Notes: a model not told the origin generated them from the sequence alone. Positions 8,896-17,656 are shown, counted from the first letter of the stretch. The stretch: DNA of 64,000 nucleotides from an uncultured bacterium (GCA_947647735.1 CANSLJ010000024.1:1-64000), one strand, 5' to 3'. Made by a program: numbers and translations.

Positions 8896-9267
8896 TTAGT
8901 TTAATGTTGCCAGCAGTGCGCCTGCCTCAACAGGATCACCTACAGCCACGTCAATGCTTGCAACAGTGCCGTCCTGCGGTGCAACAACAGGGATTTCCAT
9001 CTTCATTGCTTCCAGAATCACCACAGCGTCGCCTTTCTTCACTGCCTGGCCTACGCTTGCTTCCAGTTTGAATACCTTACCTGCTGCGCCTGCTTCGATC
9101 TTTACAGAACCTGCGCCTGCGCTTGCCCTGGGAGCTGCTGCAGGAGCCGCTTTCGGTGCTGCCTTGGGTGCCGCGGGAGCTGCCTTCGGGGCTGCGCCCG
9201 TAGAAGCGCCTTCTTCTACTACTACATCATATACGTTGCCGTTTACGGTAATTGTATAATTTTTCAT
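8896..9267 (-). CDS. Biotin carboxyl carrier protein of the Na+-pump decarboxylase
   Basis: The 123-residue protein has a short N-terminal beta region, an Ala/Pro/Lys-rich flexible linker (about 21-52), and a biotinyl domain (about 54-123). The biotinylation motif EAMKMEI puts the modified lysine at Lys89. It would shuttle carboxybiotin from the cytoplasmic carboxyltransferase(s) to OadB. As the only carrier in the operon, it may serve both carboxyltransferases encoded here. Confidence 0.94.
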   Translation of the reverse strand: MKNYTITVNGNVYDVVVEEGASTGAAPKAAPAAPKAAPKAAPAAAPRASAGAGSVKIEAGAAGKVFKLEASVGQAVKKGDAVVILEAMKMEIPVVAPQDGTVASIDVAVGDPVEAGALLATLN

Positions 9268-9312
9268 GTTATTTCCTCCTGAATTTATGAGTATTGATTT
9301 ATTTTATAAAGC

Positions 9313-9426
9313 CGAGTTCGCGAAGCGAATCTCGCAATGCGGGCTCTGCCCGCCCTTTTACTGTGTAGGGAACTGTTCCGGATATACGAGAATGCAAAGC
9401 ATTCTCGCAAGCGAACTTGTTCGCTT
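9313..9426 (-). repeat. Array of four intercistronic hairpins
   Basis: The 161-nt spacer between the OadG-like gene and the biotin carrier gene holds four consecutive inverted repeats. They are CGAGTTCGC/GCGAATCTCG (9313-9334), GCGGGC-TCT-GCCCGC (9339-9353), CGAGAATGC-AAA-GCATTCTCG (9387-9407, perfect) and AAGCGAAC/GTTCGCTT (9409-9426). On the minus strand none is followed by a good U-tract, so mRNA processing or stability, or partial termination, is more likely than full termination. Confidence 0.7.
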
Positions 9427-9428
9427 TT

Positions 9429-10196
9429 TTATCGTCTGATAATGGATCTTACCACGTAACCGTCCGCCGATACAGCACCTTCGCTTGCTGCGATCGCTGC
9501 CGCGATAACCGCGATCAGTTCCGTATCATCTGTCTCTTCCACTGCAGCAGCCGCAGGCTCTGCCTTGGCAGGCGCCGGCACGCTCTGTGCCTCAGCCGGT
9601 TTTTTCCGGAATTTCTCCTGAATCTTCGGAATCAGGTTAAAGCTGGAGATCAGAACACTGATCAGGATCAGTACCGCGAACACGGTTCCCATGCCAAGCA
9701 GGGTGTTTAAAGCCGCTTTTGTCATCAGTTCGCTCATATCGTAGTCTACAGAAACACTGATACTCTCGTACCCTTTCTCTGTCAATACCACTTCCACGGT
9801 AGCCGTTCTCTGTTTATTGTCTTTATATACCTTGTCGCCCTGGATCTTTACTTTTACATCGGCCTTATCCTCGGTGATCGTCACTTCCGTTTCATCGCTG
9901 AGGACGGAAACAAAGTTACCGAATTCATCCGATATACTCATATAGCTGTCCATCGCCGCGATGTCCATCGCCGCATCCTCGACATTTCCGCCGCTCATCT
10001 CCACATACTCAGCCATGCCCACACCGTACATGTTAAGCATCTGCTGTATTGTGGAAAGCTGTTCGGCAGTCATCTCCGCAGCCGTTTTTGCTTCATCTTT
10101 CGTGATGAAACTGTTTTCTGTCATCTCCTGACCACAGGCAGTCAGCCCAAGGATGCAGACAAGCATGGCAAGACATATTAAAAGTTTCTTTTTCAT
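9429..10196 (-). CDS. OadG-family Na+-pump subunit with an N-terminal lipoprotein domain
   Basis: The C-terminal part has the OadG/MmdD pattern: one membrane helix (about 165-188), an Ala/Pro-rich cytoplasmic linker, then ETDDTELIAVIAAAIAAS...GYVVRSIIRR. The N-terminus differs from ordinary OadG (about 80-100 residues). It is a lipoprotein signal with lipobox LTAC (Cys21) followed by about 130 extracytoplasmic residues resembling a DUF3887-like fold. I start at ATG 10196, 17 nt after the preceding stop; a longer frame would overlap that gene. It probably anchors the pump complex. The ectodomain role is unknown. Confidence 0.82.
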   Translation of the reverse strand: MKKKLLICLAMLVCILGLTACGQEMTENSFITKDEAKTAAEMTAEQLSTIQQMLNMYGVGMAEYVEMSGGNVEDAAMDIAAMDSYMSISDEFGNFVSVLSDETEVTITEDKADVKVKIQGDKVYKDNKQRTATVEVVLTEKGYESISVSVDYDMSELMTKAALNTLLGMGTVFAVLILISVLISSFNLIPKIQEKFRKKPAEAQSVPAPAKAEPAAAAVEETDDTELIAVIAAAIAASEGAVSADGYVVRSIIRR

Positions 10197-10212
10197 ATAT
10201 GAAGCATCCTTT

Positions 10213-11640
10213 CTAGACTGTTCCATGTTTCTTGTCCGGACAGTCTTCTTTCTTTGTGTAAAGCATCTCCAGCGCACCGATCACATACTTTCTTGTGTCT
10301 GCCGCTTCGATAATGCTGTCCACATATCCTCTTCTCGCTGCGCCCTGTACGCTTGCCTGAAGCTTTGCATACTCAGCCGCTTTCTCGCTGATCACATCTG
10401 CGCCTTTTCCGTCATACATGATCTGAGCCGCATGTTTGGCATCCATGGAGCCGATCTCAGCCGTAGGCCATGCAAAAGTCACGTCTGCGCCGATCGCCTT
10501 GGAGTTCATTGCCACATAGGCGCTGCCGTAAGCCTGGCCGATGATCACATTTACTTTCGGTACAGTTGCCTCCGCGAAAGCTGCCGTCATCTTAGCCACC
10601 GCTTTTGCGATCTTCTTCTCCGCGCACTTGCAGGAAGCATATCCTTTTACGTTGGTCAGCGTCAGCACCGGAATATCAAAAGCATCACAGAACTTCACGA
10701 AGGAAGCAGCCTTCTCACAACCTGAAGGGGAAAGTACCGCGTCAAACTTCTCGGATACCTTGCCTTCTTCATCATAGATCTCTGTACGGTTTGCCACACA
10801 GCCGACAGTAATACCGTCCAGTCTGATAAAGCCCGTCACCATATTTTTGCCGTAGTCAGCTTTTGTCTCAAAGAATACGCCGTCATCTGCGATCTGGGAT
10901 AAAGCGATGGATGTATCGCCCACACAGTTTGCCAGTTCTGCAGATGCTCTGTTCAGATCATCAGTACAGTCGGAAACTGCCTCGTCATCACAGTTTGCAG
11001 GTAAAAATCCTACCAGTTCACGGATTCCCGCATAGATTTCATTTTCCTCCGCCACTACATCCACAATGCCCGCTTCCTCACTCTGGAAAGCCGCCGCGGA
11101 AGTATCGCATTTGCTGATCTCATTTCCATCAATGGCATTGGGAGAATTGACAAACAGTTTAGCTCCCTTCTTCTCCATAAAGGTAAAATCTGTCAGTGTA
11201 GGGAAAATAGCAAGGCCGCCGCCGCAGTTTCCAAAAATCGCTGTGATCTGAGGGATCATGCCGCTTGCTGCAACCTGCTTGCTGTAGATCTCGCCGAATG
11301 CATTTAACGCATCAACGCCTTCCTGTAATCTCAGTCCGGCAGAATCGATCAGGCCGATCACCGGAGCCCCGGTCTTCATTGCCAGATCATAGAGGTTTGT
11401 AATCTTCTTTGCATGCATTTCACCCACGGAACCGTTCAGTACGGAAGCATCCTGGCTGTAAACATATACAAGATTACCGTCGATCACTCCATACCCGGTG
11501 ATAACACCATCAGAAGGAGTCTCTGCCTGTTTCAGATCAAAATCAGTAGCTCTCGCTGTTACGAGCGCACCAATTTCAACGAAACTGTTTTCATCGAGCA
11601 AAGCTGTGATTCTTTGGCTCGCTTTTGAAGTAGTGCCCAT
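10213..11640 (-). CDS. Biotin-dependent acyl-CoA carboxyltransferase (MmdA-like)
   Basis: The 475-residue protein has two crotonase-like carboxyltransferase halves. The first contains DSAGLRLQEGVDALNAFGEI and FGNCGGGLAI (acyl-CoA oxyanion-hole type glycines). The second contains TLTNVKGYASC and GQAYGSAYVAMNSKAIGAD. The family includes methylmalonyl-CoA decarboxylase alpha, glutaconyl-CoA decarboxylase alpha and acetyl/propionyl-CoA carboxylase beta. Here it leads an operon with OadG-like, biotin carrier, OadB and OadA, so it should pass CO2 from an acyl-CoA to the shared carrier. The acyl-CoA substrate cannot be read from the sequence. Confidence 0.87.
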   Translation of the reverse strand: MGTTSKASQRITALLDENSFVEIGALVTARATDFDLKQAETPSDGVITGYGVIDGNLVYVYSQDASVLNGSVGEMHAKKITNLYDLAMKTGAPVIGLIDSAGLRLQEGVDALNAFGEIYSKQVAASGMIPQITAIFGNCGGGLAIFPTLTDFTFMEKKGAKLFVNSPNAIDGNEISKCDTSAAAFQSEEAGIVDVVAEENEIYAGIRELVGFLPANCDDEAVSDCTDDLNRASAELANCVGDTSIALSQIADDGVFFETKADYGKNMVTGFIRLDGITVGCVANRTEIYDEEGKVSEKFDAVLSPSGCEKAASFVKFCDAFDIPVLTLTNVKGYASCKCAEKKIAKAVAKMTAAFAEATVPKVNVIIGQAYGSAYVAMNSKAIGADVTFAWPTAEIGSMDAKHAAQIMYDGKGADVISEKAAEYAKLQASVQGAARRGYVDSIIEAADTRKYVIGALEMLYTKKEDCPDKKHGTV

Positions 11641-11718
11641 ATTTGTTCCTCCATTTATAATAAAAAATAATAACTACTTTATCGAGGGACCAAAATCCCC
11701 CATGTTGCATACTTGATA

Positions 11719-11748
11719 AGTATAACATAGGTATTGCAGAAAACACAA
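11719..11748 (-). promoter_or_regulatory. Probable promoter of the Na+-pump operon
   Basis: On the minus strand, -35 TTGTGT (11743-11748) and -10 TATACT (11719-11724) are 18 nt apart, about 80 nt before the start of the carboxyltransferase gene. A short GGGGA/TCCC inverted repeat lies in the leader. Confidence 0.45.
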
Positions 11749-11770
11749 CAAAAAGAACGAAATATTTTCA

Positions 11771-11807
11771 AAAAAACAGCGCCCTGTTTCTGAATGGCGC
11801 TGTTTTC
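11771..11807 (-). terminator. Terminator after the Ala-rich repeat gene
   Basis: On the minus strand AAAACAGCGCC (11797-11807) pairs with GGCGCTGTTTT (11774-11784), followed by a run of T. It separates the repeat-protein gene from the Na+-pump operon. Confidence 0.85.
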
Positions 11808-11842
11808 ATTTTCAGTATTCTGTTTTCGATATAAGAAACTTT

Positions 11843-12472
11843 TTATTCTTCTGCTTTACGAGCTGCGATCGCTTCTTTCTCTGCCAGAACTGCTGCCGCT
11901 TCTGCCTGCTTACGCTCCAGAATAGCAACTTTTTCCTGCAGTGCTGCGATTGCATCCGCATTCTTACGCTCCATTGTTGCAAGCTGCTCTGCTGCTAACG
12001 CACCGTCATCGCCCTGTGCTGCAAGGATTGCAAGCTTCTCAGCCAGAACTGCTGCCGCTTCGGCATCTTCACGAGCCAGAATGTCCAGTTTCTCCTGCAG
12101 TGCTGCGAGCTGAGCTGCTGTCAGACGCTCTAAAGTTGCAAGCTGCTCTGCTGTCAGTGCACCGTCATCACCCTGTGCTGCAAGGATGGCAATCTTCTCT
12201 GCCAGAACTGCTGCCGCTTCGGCATCTTTACGTACCTGGATGTCATCCTTCTCTGCCAGTGCCACTTCCATTTCAGCCTGCTTACGTTCCATGATCGCCT
12301 GCTGCTCTGCAAGTGCTGCTGCCGTAGCTGCCTGCTTACGCTCCAGAATAGCCTGCTGTTCAGCAAGTGTTGCCTTGCCTGCTGCGCCTACTGTCATGCC
12401 GAGTGTGCTTACCAGTAAAGCAGATACTACTGCCATAGCGCTGAGTTTTTTCCAGATGTTCATTTTTTTCAT
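11843..12472 (-). CDS. Secreted Ala/Glu-rich repeat protein of unknown function
   Basis: I do not recognise a family. A signal peptide (about 1-33, ending TVGAAG) is followed by a low-complexity helical body built from AEQQAILERKQA-like units of about 18 residues. A larger 53-residue tandem repeat begins EKxDIxxRxDAEAAAVLAEK, continues xAILAAQGDDGA and ends AALQ; it occurs about 2.3 times, and the DNA is repeated too. It is probably a coiled coil outside the cell. I start at ATG 12472; an upstream GTG (12481) abuts the Shine-Dalgarno. It has its own strong promoter and terminator, so it is monocistronic. It contains no cysteine. Confidence 0.75.
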   Translation of the reverse strand: MKKMNIWKKLSAMAVVSALLVSTLGMTVGAAGKATLAEQQAILERKQAATAAALAEQQAIMERKQAEMEVALAEKDDIQVRKDAEAAAVLAEKIAILAAQGDDGALTAEQLATLERLTAAQLAALQEKLDILAREDAEAAAVLAEKLAILAAQGDDGALAAEQLATMERKNADAIAALQEKVAILERKQAEAAAVLAEKEAIAARKAEE

Positions 12473-12524
12473 CTCGTTCACCCTTCCTTAATGTTATAAT
12501 AATTCGGTTTTCTCACCCATATAG

Positions 12525-12553
12525 ATTGTAACTCGCCCTATAAAAACTGTCAA
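12525..12553 (-). promoter_or_regulatory. Strong promoter of the Ala-rich repeat gene
   Basis: On the minus strand, -35 TTGACA (12548-12553), a 17-nt spacer and -10 TACAAT (12525-12530) lie about 50 nt upstream of the start. This is near consensus, suggesting high expression. Confidence 0.75.
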
Positions 12554-12603
12554 GAAATATTATCAATTTTTTACCGAATTTGACAAATTCGCCAATTCCT
12601 GTT

Positions 12604-13953
12604 TTACGCCTTTATCAGATACTCCTGCAGGACATATTTCCCCATGTAGCGCCAGTCTTTTTTCTCCACATTTCCTTTCAAAACCAGCTCATATTCCTTT
12701 ACCGGTTCCCCGTTCAGGCTGTACACCACCTTTCCCGCTTTTCTGCCTTTCCTTGCCGGAGCTTCCATCTCGCCCGTATAGGATACATCGATCCTGACTT
12801 CATCCGCCGCGGACATCAGAAGGTTCAGTTCCTTTTCCGGTATCTCCAGGGCACTTTCTCCTTCCCCTCCATCGTCCCTCTTCTCCCGCATTTCCACTTC
12901 CATTGTCACCTCGGCGTAAGGATCGTACCGCTCCGTATCCGGTATCCCCTCCAGTATCTTTACCGGTCTCAGTTCCACTTCCTTATATATATTCCGGTAT
13001 TCATAGTTTTCCAGACCGTATTCCATCAGCTTTCTGGTATCCACCCATTTATATGTCTTATGATTGGGCCAGCCGCAGGCGAGAAGCGCCACGATAAACG
13101 TCCTCTGATCCCGCCTCAGCGCCCCCACATAACAGTAGCCCGCCCCGCCGGTAAAGCCGGTCTTTCCGGAAAGGGCTCCATCCATCATGTTCAAAAACGC
13201 ATTATGGTTCACACAACTGTAGCTGCGGTTTCCCTGCCTGTTGGCAAAGCCGTAATTTGCCGTCCGGGTGATCTCCAGAAAACTTTCTTTCTGAGGCGAT
13301 ATCATAATACAGTACCGCATGATCCGTGCCAAGTCCTCCGCCGTTGTGGAATGGCGGTACTCCTCCCCGTCTATCATCTCCACGGCATCCAGTCCGTTGG
13401 GCGTGATAAAATGGGTATCCACGCAGCCGATCTCCTTCGCCTTATCGTTCATCAGTTTGGCAAAACCTTCAACGGAACCGCCAATATGTTCCGCGATCGC
13501 CACGGCGGAATCATTGTGGGATTCCAGCATCAGGGAATACAAAAGGTCTTTCAGATAAAAACGCTCTCCCTTCGTCACGCCAAGATGCACCTGCGGCTGG
13601 GATGCGGCATAGGAAGAAATTTCCACCTCATCCTCCGGATCTCCGAGTTCCAATGCCAGGATACAGGTCATGATCTTTGTGGTACTCGCCATAGGCAGTG
13701 CCACATCCTCTTCCTTCCCATATAAAACACGCCCGGAATCGGCATCCATAAGTACCGCTCCCCGGGCGTACAGATCAAGGTTTGTCTCTTTTGCCTGTGC
13801 CACCTTATCAGGTACCATCCCCGTAAATAGGGCCACCGTGATGAGCAGCACAGACATCCATCTTTTGAAACCTGCCTTTTTCCTCTTTTCAGGATATTTT
13901 TCTGTTCTGTCTGTTCTTATTCTTTCCTTTTCCGCAATCTTCCCCGTTTTCAT
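12604..13953 (-). CDS. D-alanyl-D-alanine carboxypeptidase (PBP5/DacF family)
   Basis: This penicillin-binding D,D-carboxypeptidase trims the terminal D-Ala from peptidoglycan stems outside the membrane. The three serine-transferase motifs are STTK (90-93), SHN (145-147) and KTG (264-266). A membrane/signal segment lies at about 31-50, after a basic cytoplasmic stretch. The C-terminal region (about 320-449) resembles the beta-rich PBP5-like stalk. A second family member sits at 16439-17656, with the scpB, scpA and phosphoesterase genes between them. Confidence 0.93.
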   Translation of the reverse strand: MKTGKIAEKERIRTDRTEKYPEKRKKAGFKRWMSVLLITVALFTGMVPDKVAQAKETNLDLYARGAVLMDADSGRVLYGKEEDVALPMASTTKIMTCILALELGDPEDEVEISSYAASQPQVHLGVTKGERFYLKDLLYSLMLESHNDSAVAIAEHIGGSVEGFAKLMNDKAKEIGCVDTHFITPNGLDAVEMIDGEEYRHSTTAEDLARIMRYCIMISPQKESFLEITRTANYGFANRQGNRSYSCVNHNAFLNMMDGALSGKTGFTGGAGYCYVGALRRDQRTFIVALLACGWPNHKTYKWVDTRKLMEYGLENYEYRNIYKEVELRPVKILEGIPDTERYDPYAEVTMEVEMREKRDDGGEGESALEIPEKELNLLMSAADEVRIDVSYTGEMEAPARKGRKAGKVVYSLNGEPVKEYELVLKGNVEKKDWRYMGKYVLQEYLIKA

Positions 13954-14069
13954 TCAGCACGTTCCTGTTTGTCTTTATGGCTATTATATGGTGCTGTTTT
14001 TTTCTTTATGCCATTTACCATTTAGTCCGATCATCTGATGCCAAACGCATTTTGGGGAACTCCCATCTG

Positions 14070-14687
14070 TCAGATATCCACCGTCTGGCGGGCTTCGGCT
14101 TCCGCCTGTTCCCGGAATTCCTCCACCTGTACCGGATTCAGCTCCGGCAGATCGCCAAGGCTCTTGACGCCGAAACTCCGGAGAAACTGCTCCGTTGTTC
14201 CGAAAAGCATCGGGCGTCCCGGCGCATCCAGCCGCCCCAGTTCCTGTACCAGATCATACTCCACAAGCCTGTTTACCGCAAAGTCACAGCTCACGCCGCG
14301 GATCCTCTCGATATCCAGCTTCGTGACGGGCTGTTTATAGGCGATGATGGAAAGCGTCTCCAGCATCGTATCGGAGAGCACATGTTTCCTGGGCGTCTTC
14401 GCTATTTTGATCAGGTATTCATACATCTCATTTTTTGTACAGAGCTGTACCGCGTCCTCCAGCTCGATCAATTCAATCCCTTTATCTTCCGCCTGATAGG
14501 ACTGTCTCATCTCCTCCAGCAGTTCTTTTGTCACTTTTTTACTTTCCTCTATCACCTCTGCCAGCCGGCCGATCTCCACAGAATCCCCCAGCGTAAATAA
14601 AATTGCTTCCAATACGGCTTTTGCTTTCTCTCTCTCCACTGTACCTACTTCCTTTTTCTTCGCTCTGAGCTTTTTCACTTCCGGCAA
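14070..14687 (-). CDS. scpB: Segregation and condensation protein B
   Basis: ScpB is the winged-helix kleisin partner of the SMC-ScpA condensin. Recognisable segments are AVLEAILFTLGDSVEIGRLAEVI, TLSIIAYKQPVTKLDIERIRG and DAPGRPMLFGTTEQFLRSFG. No ATG is available upstream in frame; the start is TTG 14687 or the GTG three codons later. It follows scpA by 72 nt. The protein ends soon after the second winged helix, as usual. Confidence 0.93.
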   Translation of the reverse strand: MPEVKKLRAKKKEVGTVEREKAKAVLEAILFTLGDSVEIGRLAEVIEESKKVTKELLEEMRQSYQAEDKGIELIELEDAVQLCTKNEMYEYLIKIAKTPRKHVLSDTMLETLSIIAYKQPVTKLDIERIRGVSCDFAVNRLVEYDLVQELGRLDAPGRPMLFGTTEQFLRSFGVKSLGDLPELNPVQVEEFREQAEAEARQTVDI

Positions 14688-14759
14688 ATTGCTGTTGTGT
14701 TTACCTTCCGATGCCCGCTATCGGATCCGGCTCCGCTTCCACCGCCTGCGATCCCGTCC

Positions 14760-15518
14760 TCACACGATAACCGGTTCCTCCTTCACAACGATCCTTATCT
14801 CCTCAAACAGATCATCCTGCTCGATGGATATCTTTCCGATCTTCATCATTTCCAATATCAGAAGAAACGTTACGATCACTTCCATCTTACTGTTCTGTTT
14901 TTCCAAGAGTTCCCGAAAAGAGCAATATCTGTGCTTCAGCAGATAATTCTGCAGATAAATCTGCTTTCTGTCCAGATCGATCTCATCCTTTTCAATCTTT
15001 CCGAAATTACTCCTGACCGGGTCTATCTTTTCCTCCTGCCGTTTCAACATAAACCGGAACATCTCGTTTAACTTCACAAGCGTTGCCTCCCCGATCAGTT
15101 CTTCATAATTCACAGGAGGCTTGTACTCCGCGATCTCCTTAGGCAGGTGCGGCTCTCTGTAGAACGCTTTTCCCGCGCTCATATGTAAATCCTTCAGCTC
15201 GTAGGACATATATTTATAGATCTTGTACTCCAAAAGCTTCTGTACCAGTTCCGCCCTCGGATCTTCGGCTTCTCCCTCCTCATTCACTTCCACTGGCAGA
15301 AGCATCCTGCATTTGATATCCAAAAGAGTTGCCGCCATCACCAGAAACTCACTCATCACATTCATATCTTCCGTCTCCATCTGACGGATATAATCCAGAT
15401 ACTGTTCCGTGATCAGCGTGATCGGAATGTCATAGATATCTATTTTATTTTTATCGATCAGGTGCAGGAGAAGATCCAGCGGCCCCTCAAACACCTCCAG
15501 TTTTACCGGAATTGCCAT
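14760..15518 (-). CDS. scpA: Segregation and condensation protein A
   Basis: ScpA is the kleisin subunit of bacterial SMC condensin. The N-terminus has the diagnostic KLEVFEGPLDLLLHLI and IDIYDIPI. A charged middle (about 95-175) and a C-terminal winged-helix region (FRELLEKQ...VTFLLILEMMKIGKI) follow. The 252-residue length is typical. Its start lies 1 nt past the stop of the phosphoesterase gene, so the two are co-transcribed. Confidence 0.95.
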   Translation of the reverse strand: MAIPVKLEVFEGPLDLLLHLIDKNKIDIYDIPITLITEQYLDYIRQMETEDMNVMSEFLVMAATLLDIKCRMLLPVEVNEEGEAEDPRAELVQKLLEYKIYKYMSYELKDLHMSAGKAFYREPHLPKEIAEYKPPVNYEELIGEATLVKLNEMFRFMLKRQEEKIDPVRSNFGKIEKDEIDLDRKQIYLQNYLLKHRYCSFRELLEKQNSKMEVIVTFLLILEMMKIGKISIEQDDLFEEIRIVVKEEPVIV

Positions 15519-15519
15519 A

Positions 15520-16410
15520 TTATCCCTCTCTTGTCTCCTTATCCGCCTTCAGCTCCAGCACCACCACTTCCCCGGGATTAAAAAGCCGCACATGGATCGT
15601 GTGCATCCCAAGCCCCCGGCTTATGACCATACGGCTGTCGTATTCCTCAAACAGCCCCCCGTCATAATGGGGAAAGGGCAAAAGCGACGGCGCAATGACA
15701 CCTTTATACCCGGGAATCCTCGCCACGCCGCCGTGAACATGTCCGGACAGCACCAGCTCCGGTTTCCACGCCGCATAGTCCGGAAAAAACTCCGGATTAT
15801 GGGCGAGCAGGATCTGATAGGAAGATGAATCAGCCTCCCCAACAGCTTCCTTCAGATACCCTTCCCTCAGCTTTCTCTTCGCAAACCGCCTGTAGTATGT
15901 CCTGTCGATGGTCAATCCGGTGAGCCGGATGCCAAATTCCGGCAGCAAACAGCTTTCGTTGTCCAGAAACCGGATGCCACTGCCCTTAAAGTTTTCCATG
16001 TAATCCAGATACATGGTATCATAATCTTCCGGATAGATCCTGGCGCGGTATTCATGATTTCCCATCGCATAATAGACAGGGTACTTTTCTCCGCATTTGA
16101 GTATCAGGTTTGCGCCTTTCTGGAAGGAGGCGCCCGGCCTGGCCGTCAGCATATCCCCGCCAACCAGCACCGCATCCGGCGACAGTTCTTCTATCGCCTG
16201 CAGGAGTCTTTCATTTCCGATGCCGTATTCTTTGTTATGCAGATCCGAGAGAAAAACAAGACGGCAGTCCCTTTTCAGCTTTGGGGACCGGAAAGTATAC
16301 GTCCTTGTGACAAACCGGTTGCTGTCCCAGATCATCACCCAGAACAGAAAGAGGACAAGGCACACAAACAGTACAAGTAATATGGTTGCTATCCATGTGC
16401 CATTCATCAT
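15520..16410 (-). CDS. Membrane-anchored calcineurin-like metallophosphoesterase (YkuE-like)
   Basis: An N-terminal membrane segment (about 6-27) is followed by the dimetal phosphoesterase motifs LSDLHN, GGDMLT, GNHEYRARI, LLAHNPEFF and LSGHVHGG. I start at ATG 16410, which follows GGAGG by about 6 nt and gives 296 residues. The longer frame overlaps the upstream carboxypeptidase gene. Relatives include B. subtilis YkuE and lipid-headgroup hydrolases. The substrate is unknown, but its place between a carboxypeptidase gene and scpA fits an envelope role. Confidence 0.88.
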   Translation of the reverse strand: MMNGTWIATILLVLFVCLVLFLFWVMIWDSNRFVTRTYTFRSPKLKRDCRLVFLSDLHNKEYGIGNERLLQAIEELSPDAVLVGGDMLTARPGASFQKGANLILKCGEKYPVYYAMGNHEYRARIYPEDYDTMYLDYMENFKGSGIRFLDNESCLLPEFGIRLTGLTIDRTYYRRFAKRKLREGYLKEAVGEADSSSYQILLAHNPEFFPDYAAWKPELVLSGHVHGGVARIPGYKGVIAPSLLPFPHYDGGLFEEYDSRMVISRGLGMHTIHVRLFNPGEVVVLELKADKETREG

Positions 16411-16438
16411 TACTGTCCTCCATTCCAACAGATGCTGT

Positions 16439-17656
16439 TTAAGCGGAGAGCAAAAACTCCCCGAACGCCTTGCGCACAAAGTCCTTATATACCGCCTCGG
16501 GAACATCCTCCTGGAACAGGATTGGTACGCTCCCCAGTTTATTGCCTGCCAGCAGATAGATCGCCTCCCCGGCGACATCCCCGGCTTTTACCGGCGCCTG
16601 TACCTGTTCCGGCAGGGAGATGATCTTCTCCACGCCGTCCAGGTTCTGGCCTGTGGTATCCAGATAGCGGAAAGGTCCCTGATAGGTTACCGCCGTCTCA
16701 TCCACGACCGCTCCCTTGATCGGCACCGCGGGCAGGATGTCTTCGTTTCCGTCCTCATAGATATGGCTCACGCTGTAACCGTAACTGAGCAGTGTGATCG
16801 CCTCCGAAAACCTTATTTTTCCTTCTTCCGCCCCCATCACCACAGCGATCAGATCCATATTATCCTTTCTCGCCGTAGCGGAAAGGCAGAACTTCGCCTT
16901 GCTGGTGGAACCGGTCTTTAATCCGGTTGCCCACTGGTAACTTTTCAGCAGCTTATTTGTGCTGGACAACGTAAAAGTTTCCGTTCCCCGGTTCGTGGTG
17001 TGGGTGATATCCTCCATCCAGATACCTGTATAATCAAATATTTTCGGATATTTTGTGATCAGTTCTCTGGACATGATCGCAACGTCCTTCGCGGAGGTAT
17101 AGTGCCCGTCAGAATCCGTAAGGCCGCAACAGTCTTCGAAATGGGTATTCTCCATTCCAAGCCCTGCCGCCCTCTGGTTCATCAGATAGACGAACTCCTC
17201 CTCGGAGCCCGCCACATGTTCCGCCGCCGCCACCGCGGCATCGTTGCCGGATGCCACCGCGATACACTTGATCAGCGTATCCAGCGTCTGGACCTCTCCC
17301 TCCTCCAGAAACACCTGAGAACCGCCCATAGACTGTGCGTGGGCGGAAGTCCGCACCTCATCCTCCAGTGTTACCTTTCCGTTCTCAATGTAATCAAAAA
17401 TGACCAGCAGCGTCATGATCTTTGTAATGCTGGCAGGGCTTCTCCGCTCTTCCGCATTCTTCTCATAGATCACCTGTCCCGTGGAAGCCTCTATCATAAT
17501 GGCTGACGGCGATGTGATCTCGGGACCTGCCGCCCGGACGGACATGCCGCTCCCCCACAGACTGACTGCCATAAGGATCATGGACAACCACACGGCAAAA
17601 AACCTGCTTTTTCCCCGGCGCTGCCCTCTGTTTTCTTTGCCTCTAAGCATTTCCAT
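16439..17656 (-). CDS. dacF: D-alanyl-D-alanine carboxypeptidase (DacF-type)
   Basis: This second PBP5-family carboxypeptidase has a signal peptide (about 18-43, ending VRAAG) and the catalytic motifs SITK (76-79), SGN (136-138) and KTG (247-249). The C-terminal domain runs from about 305. Its core is closer to sporulation/vegetative DacF than the paralogue at 12604-13953. It ends 28 nt before the phosphoesterase start. Gene order is dacF, phosphoesterase, scpA, scpB, second carboxypeptidase. Confidence 0.93.
   Translation of the reverse strand: MEMLRGKENRGQRRGKSRFFAVWLSMILMAVSLWGSGMSVRAAGPEITSPSAIMIEASTGQVIYEKNAEERRSPASITKIMTLLVIFDYIENGKVTLEDEVRTSAHAQSMGGSQVFLEEGEVQTLDTLIKCIAVASGNDAAVAAAEHVAGSEEEFVYLMNQRAAGLGMENTHFEDCCGLTDSDGHYTSAKDVAIMSRELITKYPKIFDYTGIWMEDITHTTNRGTETFTLSSTNKLLKSYQWATGLKTGSTSKAKFCLSATARKDNMDLIAVVMGAEEGKIRFSEAITLLSYGYSVSHIYEDGNEDILPAVPIKGAVVDETAVTYQGPFRYLDTTGQNLDGVEKIISLPEQVQAPVKAGDVAGEAIYLLAGNKLGSVPILFQEDVPEAVYKDFVRKAFGEFLLSA

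Noticed and set aside
12580-13725. 381-codon open frame on the plus strand across the first carboxypeptidase gene
   Set aside because: The minus strand encodes STTK, SHN and KTG in order; the plus frame is low-complexity His/Arg/Phe and a codon-bias shadow.
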